A stretch of DNA of 64,000 nucleotides from Lachnospiraceae bacterium AM93-12TA (GTDB taxonomy: Bacteria; Bacillota; Clostridia; Lachnospirales; Lachnospiraceae): positions 90,110 through 154,109 of the forward strand of contig JAQERH010000002.1 in the NCBI GenBank assembly GCA_027698105.1, read 5' to 3'. Shown in pieces: positions 1 to 8,131 of this stretch. A model generated the notes under the pieces. It saw nothing but the letters and a program-made list of their open reading frames with translations, did not search any database and was not told where the DNA came from. How positions within the stretch are numbered: the stretch's first letter is position 1; each line of letters opens with the position of its first letter. The position numbers were made by a program, and so were the translations under genes.

Positions 1-4
1 AAGC

Positions 5-36
5 AGCTCCATACCTCATCGTATGGGGCTGTTTTT
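5..36 (+). terminator. Rho-independent terminator of the gene upstream of the window
   Basis: Ten-base arms at 5-14 and 21-30 pair with one G-T pair around a 6-base loop and are followed by a run of five T. The gene it ends lies outside the window. In Firmicutes obg usually follows rpmA (ribosomal protein L27), so L27 is the likely neighbour, but that is inference. Confidence 0.75.
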
Positions 37-82
37 GGTTACAGACAGACGATAGATCACAGAGAAAGGGACAGGTGTTGCT

Positions 83-1375
83 ATGTTTGCCGACAGCGCA
101 AAAGTATTTATCAGATCCGGAAAAGGCGGAGACGGCCATGTCAGCTTCAGACGTGAACTCTACGTAGCTGCCGGCGGTCCGGACGGTGGGGACGGCGGAA
201 AAGGCGGAGACGTTATTTTTGAAGTAGAAGATGGACTGAACACTCTGACAGACTTTCGCCATGTCCGCAAATATGCGGCCCAGGACGGCGAATCCGGAGG
301 AAAGCGCCGCTGCCATGGAGCAGACGGTGACGATATTATTATCAAGGTTCCTGAAGGAACAGTTATCAAAGACTTTGAATCGGGAAAGGTCATTGCCGAT
401 ATGTCCGGCTCCAACCGACGTGAGGTAATCTTAAAGGGCGGAAAAGGCGGACTGGGTAATATGCACTTTGCCACATCCACCATGCAGGTTCCTAAGTATG
501 CACAGCCGGGACAGCCGGCTCAGGAGCTTTGGGTACAGCTGGAATTAAAGGTAATCGCTGATGTAGGCCTTGTAGGCTTTCCAAATGTTGGTAAATCTAC
601 TCTGCTTTCCCGTGTATCAAATGCAAGGCCAAAGATTGCCAATTATCATTTCACAACTCTGAATCCCCATCTTGGAGTTGTCGATTTAAGTGAGGGACAG
701 GGCTTTGTTATGGCCGATATCCCAGGACTGATTGAAGGTGCATCTCAGGGTGTAGGCCTTGGATATGCCTTCTTAAAGCACATCGAACGGACCAAGGTTC
801 TGGTTCACGTGGTAGACGCAGCCTCCACAGAGGGACGTGATCCGGTAGCTGATATTAAAGCTATCAATGAGGAGCTTAAAGCTTATAACCCGGAACTGTT
901 AAAACGTCCCCAGGTCATTGCAGCAAATAAAACAGATGCGATTTATTTCGATCCGGAGAGCGGAGAGGAGCATCCTGTAGAGCGTCTGAAAGCTGCTTTT
1001 GAACCAGAGGGAATCCAGGTATTTGCTATTTCTGCAGTCAGCGGCCAGGGTGTGAAAGAGCTTCTTTACCACATTAATGAACTGCTGAAAACGGTGGATC
1101 AGACTCCGATTATCTTTGAAAAGGAATTTGAATACCAGTATCAGGGAGAGAATCTTCCATACACCGTAGAGAAAAACGAAGATGGCATCTATGTAGTAGA
1201 GGGACCAAAGATCGAAAAGATGCTTGGCTATACGAATCTGGATTCTGAGAAGGGCTTCCAGTTCTTCCAGCGGTTCCTGAAGGATTCCGGAATCCTCAAA
1301 GAGCTTGAAGAAGCCGGAATTGAAGAGGGCGATACCGTCCGCATGTATGGCCTGGAATTTGACTATTACAAATAA
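83..1375 (+). CDS. obg: GTPase Obg (CgtA), ribosome assembly
   Basis: A 430-residue protein with the full three-domain Obg layout. The N-terminal glycine-rich Obg fold runs to about residue 158 and contains GKGGDGHVSFRRE. The G domain has G1 GFPNVGKST, G3 DIPGLIEGA and G4 NKTD. A C-terminal OCT domain follows, ending in MYGLEFDYYK. Obg is an essential GTPase that binds the large ribosomal subunit late in assembly and links growth to stress responses. It is the first gene of a short plus-strand run with the YhbY homologue 13 bases downstream, which fits a ribosome-maturation operon. The length is normal for the family. Confidence 0.98.
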   Translation: MFADSAKVFIRSGKGGDGHVSFRRELYVAAGGPDGGDGGKGGDVIFEVEDGLNTLTDFRHVRKYAAQDGESGGKRRCHGADGDDIIIKVPEGTVIKDFESGKVIADMSGSNRREVILKGGKGGLGNMHFATSTMQVPKYAQPGQPAQELWVQLELKVIADVGLVGFPNVGKSTLLSRVSNARPKIANYHFTTLNPHLGVVDLSEGQGFVMADIPGLIEGASQGVGLGYAFLKHIERTKVLVHVVDAASTEGRDPVADIKAINEELKAYNPELLKRPQVIAANKTDAIYFDPESGEEHPVERLKAAFEPEGIQVFAISAVSGQGVKELLYHINELLKTVDQTPIIFEKEFEYQYQGENLPYTVEKNEDGIYVVEGPKIEKMLGYTNLDSEKGFQFFQRFLKDSGILKELEEAGIEEGDTVRMYGLEFDYYK

Positions 1376-1388
1376 CAGAGGATAGATT

Positions 1389-1682
1389 ATGACAAGTAAA
1401 CAGAGAGCCTATTTAAAAGGGCTTGCTATGAAAATAGATCCGATTTTCCAGATTGGAAAATCAAGTGTAACTCCGGAGCTCACCGCCGCAGTCGCAGAAG
1501 CCCTGGAAGCAAGAGAGCTCATCAAGCTGAGCGTTCTGAAAAACTGCCTGGATGATGGAAATTCCATCGCTGCTGTGTTAGCTGAGAGAACTCATTCTCA
1601 GGTTGTCCAGGTAATTGGAAAGAAAATTGTTCTCTACAAGCCTGCAAAGGACGAGAAAAAGAGGAAAATTGTGCTGCCATAG
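1389..1682 (+). CDS. yhbY: YhbY-family RNA-binding protein (CRM domain)
   Basis: A 97-residue protein that consists almost entirely of a CRM domain. It begins with the typical MTSKQRAYLKGLA helix and contains the GKSSVTPEL loop, where a GxxG-like turn contacts RNA. Members bind pre-50S ribosomal particles. It follows obg closely and precedes nadD, an order common in clostridia. The last residues are basic. No anomalies were seen. Confidence 0.92.
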   Translation: MTSKQRAYLKGLAMKIDPIFQIGKSSVTPELTAAVAEALEARELIKLSVLKNCLDDGNSIAAVLAERTHSQVVQVIGKKIVLYKPAKDEKKRKIVLP

Positions 1683-1713
1683 GAATCAGAATACCTGAAA
1701 GGAGCAGAGAGAC

Positions 1714-2334
1714 GTGAAAAAAATCGGTATTATGGGTGGTACCTTTGATCCCATCCACTCCGGCCATCTGATGCTGGGAAAACAGGCATATGAAGAATAT
1801 GACCTGGACTGTGTCTGGTATATGCCGTCCAGGCAGCCTCCCCACAAAAAGGATCACCAGATCACTTCACCAGCCAACCGCCTGGAGATGGTTCGTCTGG
1901 CTGTTGAAAATACGCCTTTTTTTGCCTGTTCTGACTTTGAACTTTGCAGAACAGAAGGAAATACCTATACTGCCGATACACTGCTCCTTTTAAAGCAGGC
2001 CTATCCTGATACAGAATTTTATTTTATTGTAGGGGCTGACTCTATTTTTGATATGGAAAAATGGTATCATCCCGAAATTGTGATGAAAAACGCTGTAATT
2101 CTGGCAGCTGACCGTTCCTGCGGTCATGATGATATTCCTTTAAACCGTCAAATTGAATATTTGGCCAAAAAATATGACGCCAGAATCTGCCGCCTCCACT
2201 CCAGACGAATGGACGTATCTTCTCAGCTTTTGAGGGAAAAGATACAGAAGGGAGAATGCATCTCCAGCTATATCCCAGATCCGGTAGCACAGTTTATTGA
2301 GGAGCATCATCTCTACAGGAATATCACATACTGA
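1714..2334 (+). CDS. nadD: Nicotinate-nucleotide adenylyltransferase
   Basis: A 206-residue protein starting with GTG, chosen because AAAGGAG lies a normal distance upstream. The nucleotidyltransferase motif GGTFDPIHSGHL is at residues 8-19, and the second signature SSQLLREKI is near residue 170. NadD transfers AMP from ATP to nicotinate mononucleotide to make deamido-NAD, an essential step in NAD synthesis. It lies between the yhbY homologue and yqeK, the usual nadD-yqeK-rsfS order in Firmicutes. Confidence 0.97.
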   Translation: MKKIGIMGGTFDPIHSGHLMLGKQAYEEYDLDCVWYMPSRQPPHKKDHQITSPANRLEMVRLAVENTPFFACSDFELCRTEGNTYTADTLLLLKQAYPDTEFYFIVGADSIFDMEKWYHPEIVMKNAVILAADRSCGHDDIPLNRQIEYLAKKYDARICRLHSRRMDVSSQLLREKIQKGECISSYIPDPVAQFIEEHHLYRNITY

Positions 2335-2365
2335 TACACCGGAAAAATAAATCGAGGCACAACTT

Positions 2366-2971
2366 ATGAACAGTGAAATTTTTTCAATTCGCGAAACATT
2401 AAAGGCCAGCCTGAAGCCAGGAAGATACGAACACTCTCTGAGCGTTTCTTTTACCTGCATGGCGTTAGCAATGAAATATGGATATGATATCGACAAGGCA
2501 GAACTGGCCGGCCTTCTTCATGACTGTGCAAAATGCTATGATAACGAAACTATCATAGAAGCCTGCAGAAAAAAAGGCCTGGAATTGACAGAAGGAGAAC
2601 TTCAGGCTCCCTCTATTATCCATTCCCGGCTGGGAGCGCAGATGGCAGAAGAAAAGTTCGGCATAACTGATCCTGAAATTCTCAGCGCCATCGCCTGCCA
2701 TACCACTGGAAAGCCTGATATGTCCATGCTGGACAAGATTCTCTATATTGCTGATTACATCGAACCGCGCCGGTATAAGGTAAAAAATCTGCCTGCCATC
2801 CGCCGCCTGGCCTTTGAGGATCTGGATCAGGCCCTGTTTCAGATTATGGAGGGGACCCTTCGATATCTGGATGAATCTGGAACTTACGCAGACATTATGA
2901 CTCAGAATGCATATCATTATTATAAGAAGCAAATGTGTACACAAACAGAAGAGCAGAAAGAAGGAGAGTAG
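2366..2971 (+). CDS. yqeK: YqeK-type HD-domain hydrolase (Ap4A hydrolase family)
   Basis: A 201-residue HD-superfamily protein. The metal ligands are visible as the H in RYEHSLSV, the HDCAK doublet near residue 52 and H/D residues in IACHTTG and YIADYIEPRR. YqeK homologues split diadenosine tetraphosphate symmetrically into two ADP. The gene is placed between nadD and rsfS as in Bacillus subtilis. The protein ends in a hydrophilic tail (QTEEQKEGE) that overlaps the ribosome-binding region of rsfS. Confidence 0.93.
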   Translation: MNSEIFSIRETLKASLKPGRYEHSLSVSFTCMALAMKYGYDIDKAELAGLLHDCAKCYDNETIIEACRKKGLELTEGELQAPSIIHSRLGAQMAEEKFGITDPEILSAIACHTTGKPDMSMLDKILYIADYIEPRRYKVKNLPAIRRLAFEDLDQALFQIMEGTLRYLDESGTYADIMTQNAYHYYKKQMCTQTEEQKEGE

Positions 2972-2979
2972 AAAACCTT

Positions 2980-3333
2980 ATGAGCCCATCGAAAGAAATG
3001 GTAAAGCTGGCTGTCAAAGCCCTGGAAGATAAAAAAGGGGAAGATATCAAGATTATTGACATCCAGAACGTATCTGTTTTAGCGGATTATTTTATTATTG
3101 CAGGCGGTGCAAACCAAAACCAGGTCCAGGCAATGGCGGACAATGTGGAAGAAGAGCTTTTTAAGGCTGGCTTTGAAGCCCGCCAGATCGAAGGATATAA
3201 TACCGCAAACTGGATTCTTATGGATTACAATGATATTATCGTCCATATTTTCTCAAGAGAAGACAGACTGTTCTATGATTTAGAACGTATCTGGAGAGAT
3301 GGAAAAGTGATTGAAAACGCAGAGGAGCTGTAA
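2980..3333 (+). CDS. rsfS: Ribosome silencing factor RsfS
   Basis: A 117-residue protein with the start at 2980, because AAGGAGAG lies just upstream; an in-frame upstream extension into yqeK has no family homology. The core has the family features: DYFIIAGGANQNQV, the EGYNTANWILMDY segment and IVHIFSREDRLFYDLERIW. RsfS binds protein L14 and blocks subunit joining when nutrients are scarce. It is the last gene of the obg-to-rsfS run, and a strong terminator follows directly. Confidence 0.96.
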   Translation: MSPSKEMVKLAVKALEDKKGEDIKIIDIQNVSVLADYFIIAGGANQNQVQAMADNVEEELFKAGFEARQIEGYNTANWILMDYNDIIVHIFSREDRLFYDLERIWRDGKVIENAEEL

Positions 3334-3350
3334 TATCAGCTCCTTTTTTT
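3324..3350 (+). terminator. Rho-independent terminator after rsfS
   Basis: Seven-base GC-rich arms (GGAGCTG and CAGCTCC, 3324-3330 and 3337-3343) surround a 6-base loop and are followed by seven T. The left arm overlaps the last codons and stop codon of rsfS. Confidence 0.9.
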
Positions 3351-3450
3351 ATGACATAGAAAATTGCGTCCTATATCATAAAAAGCGCTCCGCTCAGAGC
3401 ATATTCTTTCTTATATGGGGAAAAATCTGGCACGAGAAGCTCTTTATTCA

Positions 3451-3493
3451 CTATATTTAATTTACATAAAATAATTATGTAAATTAAATATAG
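3451..3493. repeat. Perfect 19-bp inverted repeat, AT-rich hairpin 1
   Basis: Bases 3451-3469 and 3475-3493 are perfectly complementary around a 5-base loop (AATAA). The inner part, ACATAA-AATAA-TTATGT, is shared with a second hairpin 57 bases downstream. It lies between the rsfS terminator and the end of lexA. There is no T-tract of terminator type. It may be a dispersed palindromic repeat or a tiny non-autonomous element, but no function can be assigned. Confidence 0.75.
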
Positions 3494-3526
3494 AGAGAAC
3501 CGTCCAAAATACCAGCAGATCCAAAA

Positions 3527-3577
3527 GAGGGTCTAATCAGTTCACATAAAATAATTATGTAAATTGATTAGACCCTC
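3527..3577. repeat. Near-perfect 23-bp inverted repeat, hairpin 2
   Basis: Arms 3527-3549 and 3555-3577 pair with only two mismatches around the same AATAA loop as hairpin 1. The outer arms differ completely from hairpin 1 (GAGGGTCTAATCA against CTATATTTAATTT), while the innermost bases are the same. It ends 14 bases from the lexA stop codon and could act as the lexA terminator on the minus strand, although no clear U-tract is visible. Confidence 0.7.
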
Positions 3578-3591
3578 TCTGTCTTTCTTAC

Positions 3592-4209
3592 TTACATCTT
3601 CATTCGAAATAATCCGATAACCTTGCCTAAAATCTGAACTTCATCTGTCAAAATTGCTTCCATAGAAGAGTTTTCCGGCTGAAGACGATAATATCCGTCT
3701 TCCTTATAAAAACGCTTCACAGTAGCTGAATCATCCAGAAGCGCTACTACAATTTCTCCATTCTCAGCTGTCACAGCCTTTTCTACAAAAATCAAATCTC
3801 CATTGAAAATACCGGCTTCTATCATACTGTCTCCCTTTACCCGGAGCATAAATACCTCTTTATCCGGAAGCATCTCTGCTGGAATCGGAAAATAGTTCTC
3901 AATGTTTTCCTGAGCGAGAAGCGGCATACCTGCAGCGACTGTTCCAAGAAGAGGGACGTTCACCACTTCGCGTCGGGCCAGATTAAAGCAGTCATCGATA
4001 ATTTCGATGGTTCTGGGTTTCGTAGGATCCCGACGAATATACCCATTTTTCTCCAGTGTCTCCAAGTGGGAATGAACGGAAGAAGTAGATTTTAAATTTA
4101 CTGCTTCGCAGATTTCTCTTACGGCCGGCGGATAGCCCTTCTTTAATATAGTTTCTTTAATATATTCTAATATTTCCTGCTGTTTTGGCGTAATCTTTTC
4201 CTGTGACAT
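3592..4209 (-). CDS. lexA: SOS repressor LexA
   Basis: A 205-residue protein. The start at 4209 (MSQEKITPKQ) was chosen over an upstream in-frame ATG because GGGAGG lies at normal spacing. The N-terminal winged helix-turn-helix covers about residues 1-65. The self-cleavage site is AG in GTVAAGMP. The catalytic Ser is in KGDSM and the Lys in DDSATVKRF. RecA filaments trigger cleavage, which releases the SOS genes. It diverges from yneA, the same pairing as in B. subtilis, and its own promoter carries an SOS box. Confidence 0.98.
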   Translation of the reverse strand: MSQEKITPKQQEILEYIKETILKKGYPPAVREICEAVNLKSTSSVHSHLETLEKNGYIRRDPTKPRTIEIIDDCFNLARREVVNVPLLGTVAAGMPLLAQENIENYFPIPAEMLPDKEVFMLRVKGDSMIEAGIFNGDLIFVEKAVTAENGEIVVALLDDSATVKRFYKEDGYYRLQPENSSMEAILTDEVQILGKVIGLFRMKM

Positions 4210-4263
4210 AAGCAAACCTCCCATCGGGTAATCGTAACAACGTATACTGCCCCTGATAATACT

Positions 4264-4303
4264 ATATTATCATAGAACCGCAAAAAAGGCAAACTTTTGT
4301 TCG
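4264..4303 (-). promoter_or_regulatory. lexA promoter with SOS box
   Basis: On the minus strand a -35 TTGCCT (4292-4287) and a -10 TAATAT (4269-4264) are separated by 17 bases. A LexA-type box, CGAAC-AAAA-GTTTG, occupies 4303-4290 and overlaps the -35. This indicates that lexA represses itself. Confidence 0.8.
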
Positions 4304-4320
4304 GATTTTTTCAAAATCAA

Positions 4321-4389
4321 TTGACAAACGCATGTTCGAGAGATATAATACAATCAAGGAACGAACATACGTTCCGGAACATGCGTTTG
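4321..4389 (+). promoter_or_regulatory. yneA promoter with three SOS boxes
   Basis: A consensus promoter is present: TTGACA at 4321-4326, a 17-base spacer, then TATAAT at 4344-4349. SOS-type boxes lie at 4327-4338 (between the -35 and -10, imperfect), 4362-4375 (CGAACATACGTTCC, exactly the CGAAC-RNRY-GTTYC Gram-positive consensus) and 4376-4389 (GGAACATGCGTTTG, imperfect). Three sites on so strong a promoter suggest very tight repression before damage. Confidence 0.85.
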
Positions 4390-4432
4390 TATTTGTTGGT
4401 TATTCATTTTACAATACGAGGAGGCTTTCGGT

Positions 4433-4783
4433 ATGAAAGGAAAAAGCAGAAAAAGAACCTTATCCCCTTCAGACTGCCGCGCAGTTAAATTTCTGATCAG
4501 TACTGCGGCCATTCTTTGCCTTTGTGCGATTTTTACGACAATAAATCTTTTAAACTCACAGGCAGAAGAGCAGAAGAGCAGTCCCTACCATAAATATTAC
4601 ACCAGTATTCAGATTCAGGACGGTGACAGCCTGTGGAGTATTGCCGAGAAATACCGGACTCATTCCGGCAAAAGCTCCGCTGAATACGTCTTCGACTTAA
4701 AAAAAATGAACTCTCTGTCCGATGATACAATCCATGCCGGACATTATCTGACTGTTTACTATTATGATTCTGCTGTAAAATAG
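4433..4783 (+). CDS. yneA: YneA-like SOS cell-division inhibitor (LysM)
   Basis: A 116-residue protein with a short basic N-terminus, one membrane helix (about residues 20-40, FLISTAAILCLCAIF) and an external LysM-type module (about 57-108, IQDGDSLWSIAEKY ... HAGHYLTVYY). This layout and the divergent position next to lexA match YneA, which delays septation while DNA is repaired. GAGGAGG precedes the ATG. The symbol rests on context plus domain layout rather than clear sequence identity, since LysM proteins are common. Confidence 0.8.
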   Translation: MKGKSRKRTLSPSDCRAVKFLISTAAILCLCAIFTTINLLNSQAEEQKSSPYHKYYTSIQIQDGDSLWSIAEKYRTHSGKSSAEYVFDLKKMNSLSDDTIHAGHYLTVYYYDSAVK

Positions 4784-4810
4784 ACTTTGCTGTAAACTAA
4801 AGAAAGGACT

Positions 4811-5863
4811 TTAATTCTCCCTCAGCTTCACCTTATTTCTGGCGCTTCGGCGGCGTTCATCCTCCAGGGCTGCATAATGCTTTTTAGTAGTGTTTACATC
4901 TGCATGCCCCAAAACGTCTGCAACTAAATAGATATCCCCTGTCTCTCGATAAAGATTCGTTCCATAGGTGCTGCGCAACTTATGCGGAGTGATTTTTTTC
5001 AAAGGCGCTGCCGCCTGAGCATATTTTTTCACAAGATTTTCGACACTTCTTACGTTCAGGCGTTTTTTCTGCATAGACAGAAACAGCGCCTCCTCATTGC
5101 CAGGGGCAGGAGTGATGCGCTTTCGTTCTTCCATGTAAGCGCTGAGAGCTTCTTCCACCTCATCTCCAAAATAGATGATAACCTCCTTTCCCCCTTTGCG
5201 GTGAATGCGGATTCCATCTACATTAAAATCAACATCGTTCATATTCAGACCAATACATTCTGATACGCGGATGCCTGTGCCTAACAGAAGCGTCATCAGA
5301 GCCAGGTCTCTGATCTTTGTCTTTTTGTGATAAGCTTTCTGTCTCTCTGTCAAGGCTTCTCCGTCTTCCACTAAATCCAGAAGCCGGGCCACCTCGTCAA
5401 TTTCCAGGCGGATAATTTCTTTTTCGTGCAGTTTCGGCAGCTTTACCAGAGCTGCTGGATTTGTCTGAATCCGCTCATTTCTGAAAAAGTAATTATAAAA
5501 GCTCTTTAAAGAAGACATTTTTCTGGTAAGGCCCCGCTCTGTGTTAATTAAATCTTCTTTATTTTCAGTTGAATGACATTTGAGGAATTCCAGATATTCT
5601 TCCAAATCCATCACTCCGATCTGATCCAATACATCCACTGTAAAATCACGCTTGTCTTTATTTTTCCATAGCGGGTTTGTCTGAATCAAAAAATCAAAAA
5701 AGATGCTCAGATCATAGGCATATGCAATTCTTGTCCGTGATGAAGTTCTCGGCTCAATACCTCGAAAAAAATCAGCACAGAACGGCGGAAGTTCCTGAAT
5801 CAATTTTCTGAGCTTCTTTGTATTTTCTATCATTTCCTGTTCATGGTAGGAGAGTACTGCCAC
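4811..5863 (-). CDS. XerS-like tyrosine recombinase
   Basis: A 350-residue tyrosine recombinase with a GTG start and AAGGAGGA upstream. The N-terminal SAM-like DNA-binding half covers about residues 1-150. The catalytic half has Arg in GTGIRVSECIGL, Lys in the GGKEVI hairpin, HKLRSTYG (His-x-x-Arg), LGHADVNTTKKHY with the second His, and the nucleophilic Tyr. Length and gene order resemble the single-recombinase XerS type more than XerC/XerD. It may resolve chromosome dimers. A dif-like site that was used by a filamentous phage lies about 0.86 kb upstream of its start, so this enzyme is the best candidate for integrating that phage. Confidence 0.85.
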   Translation of the reverse strand: MAVLSYHEQEMIENTKKLRKLIQELPPFCADFFRGIEPRTSSRTRIAYAYDLSIFFDFLIQTNPLWKNKDKRDFTVDVLDQIGVMDLEEYLEFLKCHSTENKEDLINTERGLTRKMSSLKSFYNYFFRNERIQTNPAALVKLPKLHEKEIIRLEIDEVARLLDLVEDGEALTERQKAYHKKTKIRDLALMTLLLGTGIRVSECIGLNMNDVDFNVDGIRIHRKGGKEVIIYFGDEVEEALSAYMEERKRITPAPGNEEALFLSMQKKRLNVRSVENLVKKYAQAAAPLKKITPHKLRSTYGTNLYRETGDIYLVADVLGHADVNTTKKHYAALEDERRRSARNKVKLREN

Positions 5864-5889
5864 GTAAATTCCTCCTTTTTAGTTTTTTA

Positions 5890-6615
5890 TTATTCTTCTT
5901 TCACTGGCCATCCAGGAATATTTCCTGATGTGACTGCATGAAAAAATCTGTCCTTTACACCTGGAGCTTCTGCATTGATTGACTTAATTAAATTTTTAAC
6001 AAATTCTCGTTTTGTTTTTCCATCCACCGGGCATGGATTTTTACATACCGGAAGCTGATAGCGGTTCTTAAATCCAATAATATCGGCCTCAGCTACATAT
6101 AAAAAAGGACGGATTACAAATAAATCCATTCTATCCAAATATGTTTTGGGAGAAAATGTATGAAAACGGCCTTCATAAATTAAAGACAGCATCATGGTGT
6201 CTATTACATCATCTTTATGATGAGCATAAGCAATTTTATTGCAGCCTAAGTCCTTAGCAGCCTGATTCAAAGCGCCTTTTCTCATTTTAGCGCAGAGAGC
6301 ACAGGGATTTGATTCCTGGCGTGAACCAAAGACAATTTGACTGATTTCTGTAGTAACCACTGTATAAGGAACCGAAAGATCCCTGCAGAAATTTTGAGCT
6401 GCCTCCAGATCAAAATTTCCAAATCCCAAGTCGACTGTGACAGCGCACAAGTCAAACGGTTTAGGATAGAATTTCTGAAGGTTTTTCATTGCATACAACA
6501 ATGCCAAGCTGTCTTTGCCGCCAGAAAGTCCCACAGCAATTTTGTCTCCGGAATCAATCATATCATATGTATCAAGCGCCTGACGGGTCAAGCTGAGTAA
6601 TCTTTGAAGTTTCAT
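5890..6615 (-). CDS. TtcA-like PP-loop tRNA thiolation protein
   Basis: A 241-residue protein with the ATP pyrophosphatase PP-loop GLSGGKDSLALL near residue 30 and the CxxC pair NPCALCAKMRKG near residue 107. AHHKDDVIDTMM follows, typical of the TtcA/TilS superfamily. TtcA adds sulfur to cytidine 32 of tRNA using an iron-sulfur cluster. The C-terminal CKNPCPVDGKTKRE supplies a further cysteine. RBS ACAGGAG. It lies between the recombinase and the phage attachment site, with its promoter region next to the left phage end. Confidence 0.85.
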   Translation of the reverse strand: MKLQRLLSLTRQALDTYDMIDSGDKIAVGLSGGKDSLALLYAMKNLQKFYPKPFDLCAVTVDLGFGNFDLEAAQNFCRDLSVPYTVVTTEISQIVFGSRQESNPCALCAKMRKGALNQAAKDLGCNKIAYAHHKDDVIDTMMLSLIYEGRFHTFSPKTYLDRMDLFVIRPFLYVAEADIIGFKNRYQLPVCKNPCPVDGKTKREFVKNLIKSINAEAPGVKDRFFHAVTSGNIPGWPVKEE

Positions 6616-6717
6616 CCGTTTTGTATCTCCTGTAATTCAATGATTACGAAATAATGAACGTACCTATTCGAAAGGATAGAAGCGCAGAAAGCTAAAAATC
6701 CGTTTTATTTACTCATC

Positions 6718-6808
6718 TATAACTATTCGTGAAAGAATAGTTTATCGAATAGTTGACTCATTTTCGTGTCGCTTTACTATTATAACATATTTTAGGGGGT
6801 TCGCCATG
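6718..6808. repeat. Left attachment repeat (attL) with dif-like core
   Basis: The core at 6718-6745 reads as an 11-base arm, a 6-base spacer (GTGAAA) and an 11-base arm, with AACTATTC and GAATAGTT as perfect inverted halves, which is the layout of a Xer dif site. The following bases to 6808 match the right repeat with 76 of 78 identical (6731-6808 against 14348-14425). They contain the phage AGGGGG ribosome-binding site and the ATG of the first phage gene. Confidence 0.85.
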
Positions 6809-8131
6809 AGGAAATTATTATCTGTCTGTCTGGTTGTTCTATTTGTCCTGACGTCTGTTTTTTCTGCTTTGGCTTCTCCCTTTCCGATGCCGGCGGCTTC
6901 CGGTTCCAATGCCATTGATTCTGAATCATTAATGTCTGGCCGACTTCCAGTTGCTTCTGGTTCTGATGCTTTATCTGATGAGCCACTGGATGAATCTTTC
7001 TCTGTTATCCCCTATAGCTCTTTAGGCTCTATTAATAATACGGTCGGTTTTGGCGGCATGTTTTTGTATGCTGATATGTACGATTCAAATGAAAAATATT
7101 TAGGTTCTACTCAATCGCCTGTTGATGGTCAGGGTCATGCAGTTTTAAAAATGAAGCCTGATTGTACTTATTTCAATTTTAGTATTTATTTAACAGGAAC
7201 TTCGCTTCCTTCTTCTGGTAAATATACGTTTACAGCTGATTTTTCTTCTGATATGTCAGTTGTATGGGATGCCAAGGCAGGCGTTACTGCTAGTAAGAAA
7301 TACACCAATGCCCAGGTTGATAATAAATTTTCTGGCGGAGTCTTTCCATTACGTCAGAATTCCGGTGATTTTCAGTTTTCTGGTGTAGTTGATTTTGGTT
7401 CTGGATTAAGCCGTGTTCTTTTTTCTGTCTCTTTAAAGAGAACTGATAATGGTTATCATAAAGGCGATCCGTTCGGTGGATTTGCGAAAGTCAATTTGAA
7501 ATATACTCCGGATGCTGCTCCTGATTATTCTACTCCTGGAACCGGCGCCGGCGCTTCTGCTCAGGACTTTCAGAACGGCGTTACTAACCTCATGGGCAAT
7601 ATCTCTGATAAACTGGTGGAGATTGTAGCTACTATTTCGGACCAGCTCAAGGCTCTATGGGACCAGATGTATAATTACATGCATCTTGAGCAGCTGAAGA
7701 ATGATGATAAGAATACCAGTCAGATTGTAGATGCTATCAATAATCAGGGTGAGCAGGTCGGTCAGGATATTACAAATAGCATTGATAACAATACCCAGAA
7801 TATCATCAATAACAATAATCAGAATTTCGATAATATTCAGAACGGTTATGATAATACCGGTATGAGTGCTGATAAGGACAAGCTGGATTCTGCTATCAAT
7901 GGTTATGATAAGCTGGAAGACGATGTAGTGAATCAGGTAACGGATAATATCAATCAGTTTGAATTTAAAAATCCCTTTGAATCGTTTACAGCTCCCATGA
8001 AAGATATCGGATATTTCCTCACAGGTATCTATAACGCTCTGGGTGCTTTAAATATTCCTATCGGCTTCTCTCTCACTCTCACGATTGCCTTGCTTGCCAT
8101 TGGCTGGTATCGTTTTAAAGGGGGTGCGTAA
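6806..8131 (+). CDS. pIII-like phage adsorption / minor coat protein
   Basis: A 441-residue protein. Its Sec signal peptide (residues 1-24) ends ALAS. Two repeated motifs follow (PAASGSNA and LPVASGSDA, about 28-56), then a beta-rich region. A Gly/Ala linker near 250 precedes a long helical, Asn/Gln-rich region (about 255-385), and a membrane anchor lies at about 415-435 with the basic tail YRFKGGA. Signal, variable head, flexible linker and C-terminal anchor are the layout of inovirus pIII, which binds the host and caps the virion. It is the first gene of the structural operon, with AGGGGG upstream, and the next gene begins immediately after its stop. Function is inferred from layout and position. 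Confidence 0.75.
   Translation: MRKLLSVCLVVLFVLTSVFSALASPFPMPAASGSNAIDSESLMSGRLPVASGSDALSDEPLDESFSVIPYSSLGSINNTVGFGGMFLYADMYDSNEKYLGSTQSPVDGQGHAVLKMKPDCTYFNFSIYLTGTSLPSSGKYTFTADFSSDMSVVWDAKAGVTASKKYTNAQVDNKFSGGVFPLRQNSGDFQFSGVVDFGSGLSRVLFSVSLKRTDNGYHKGDPFGGFAKVNLKYTPDAAPDYSTPGTGAGASAQDFQNGVTNLMGNISDKLVEIVATISDQLKALWDQMYNYMHLEQLKNDDKNTSQIVDAINNQGEQVGQDITNSIDNNTQNIINNNNQNFDNIQNGYDNTGMSADKDKLDSAINGYDKLEDDVVNQVTDNINQFEFKNPFESFTAPMKDIGYFLTGIYNALGALNIPIGFSLTLTIALLAIGWYRFKGGA

Noticed and set aside
3451..3577. CRISPR-like repeat pair
   Set aside because: Only two units, each a palindrome with different outer arms and no regular spacer.
4297..4488. A 63-codon frame between lexA and yneA
   Set aside because: It overlaps the promoter, SOS boxes and the yneA start and has no homology.
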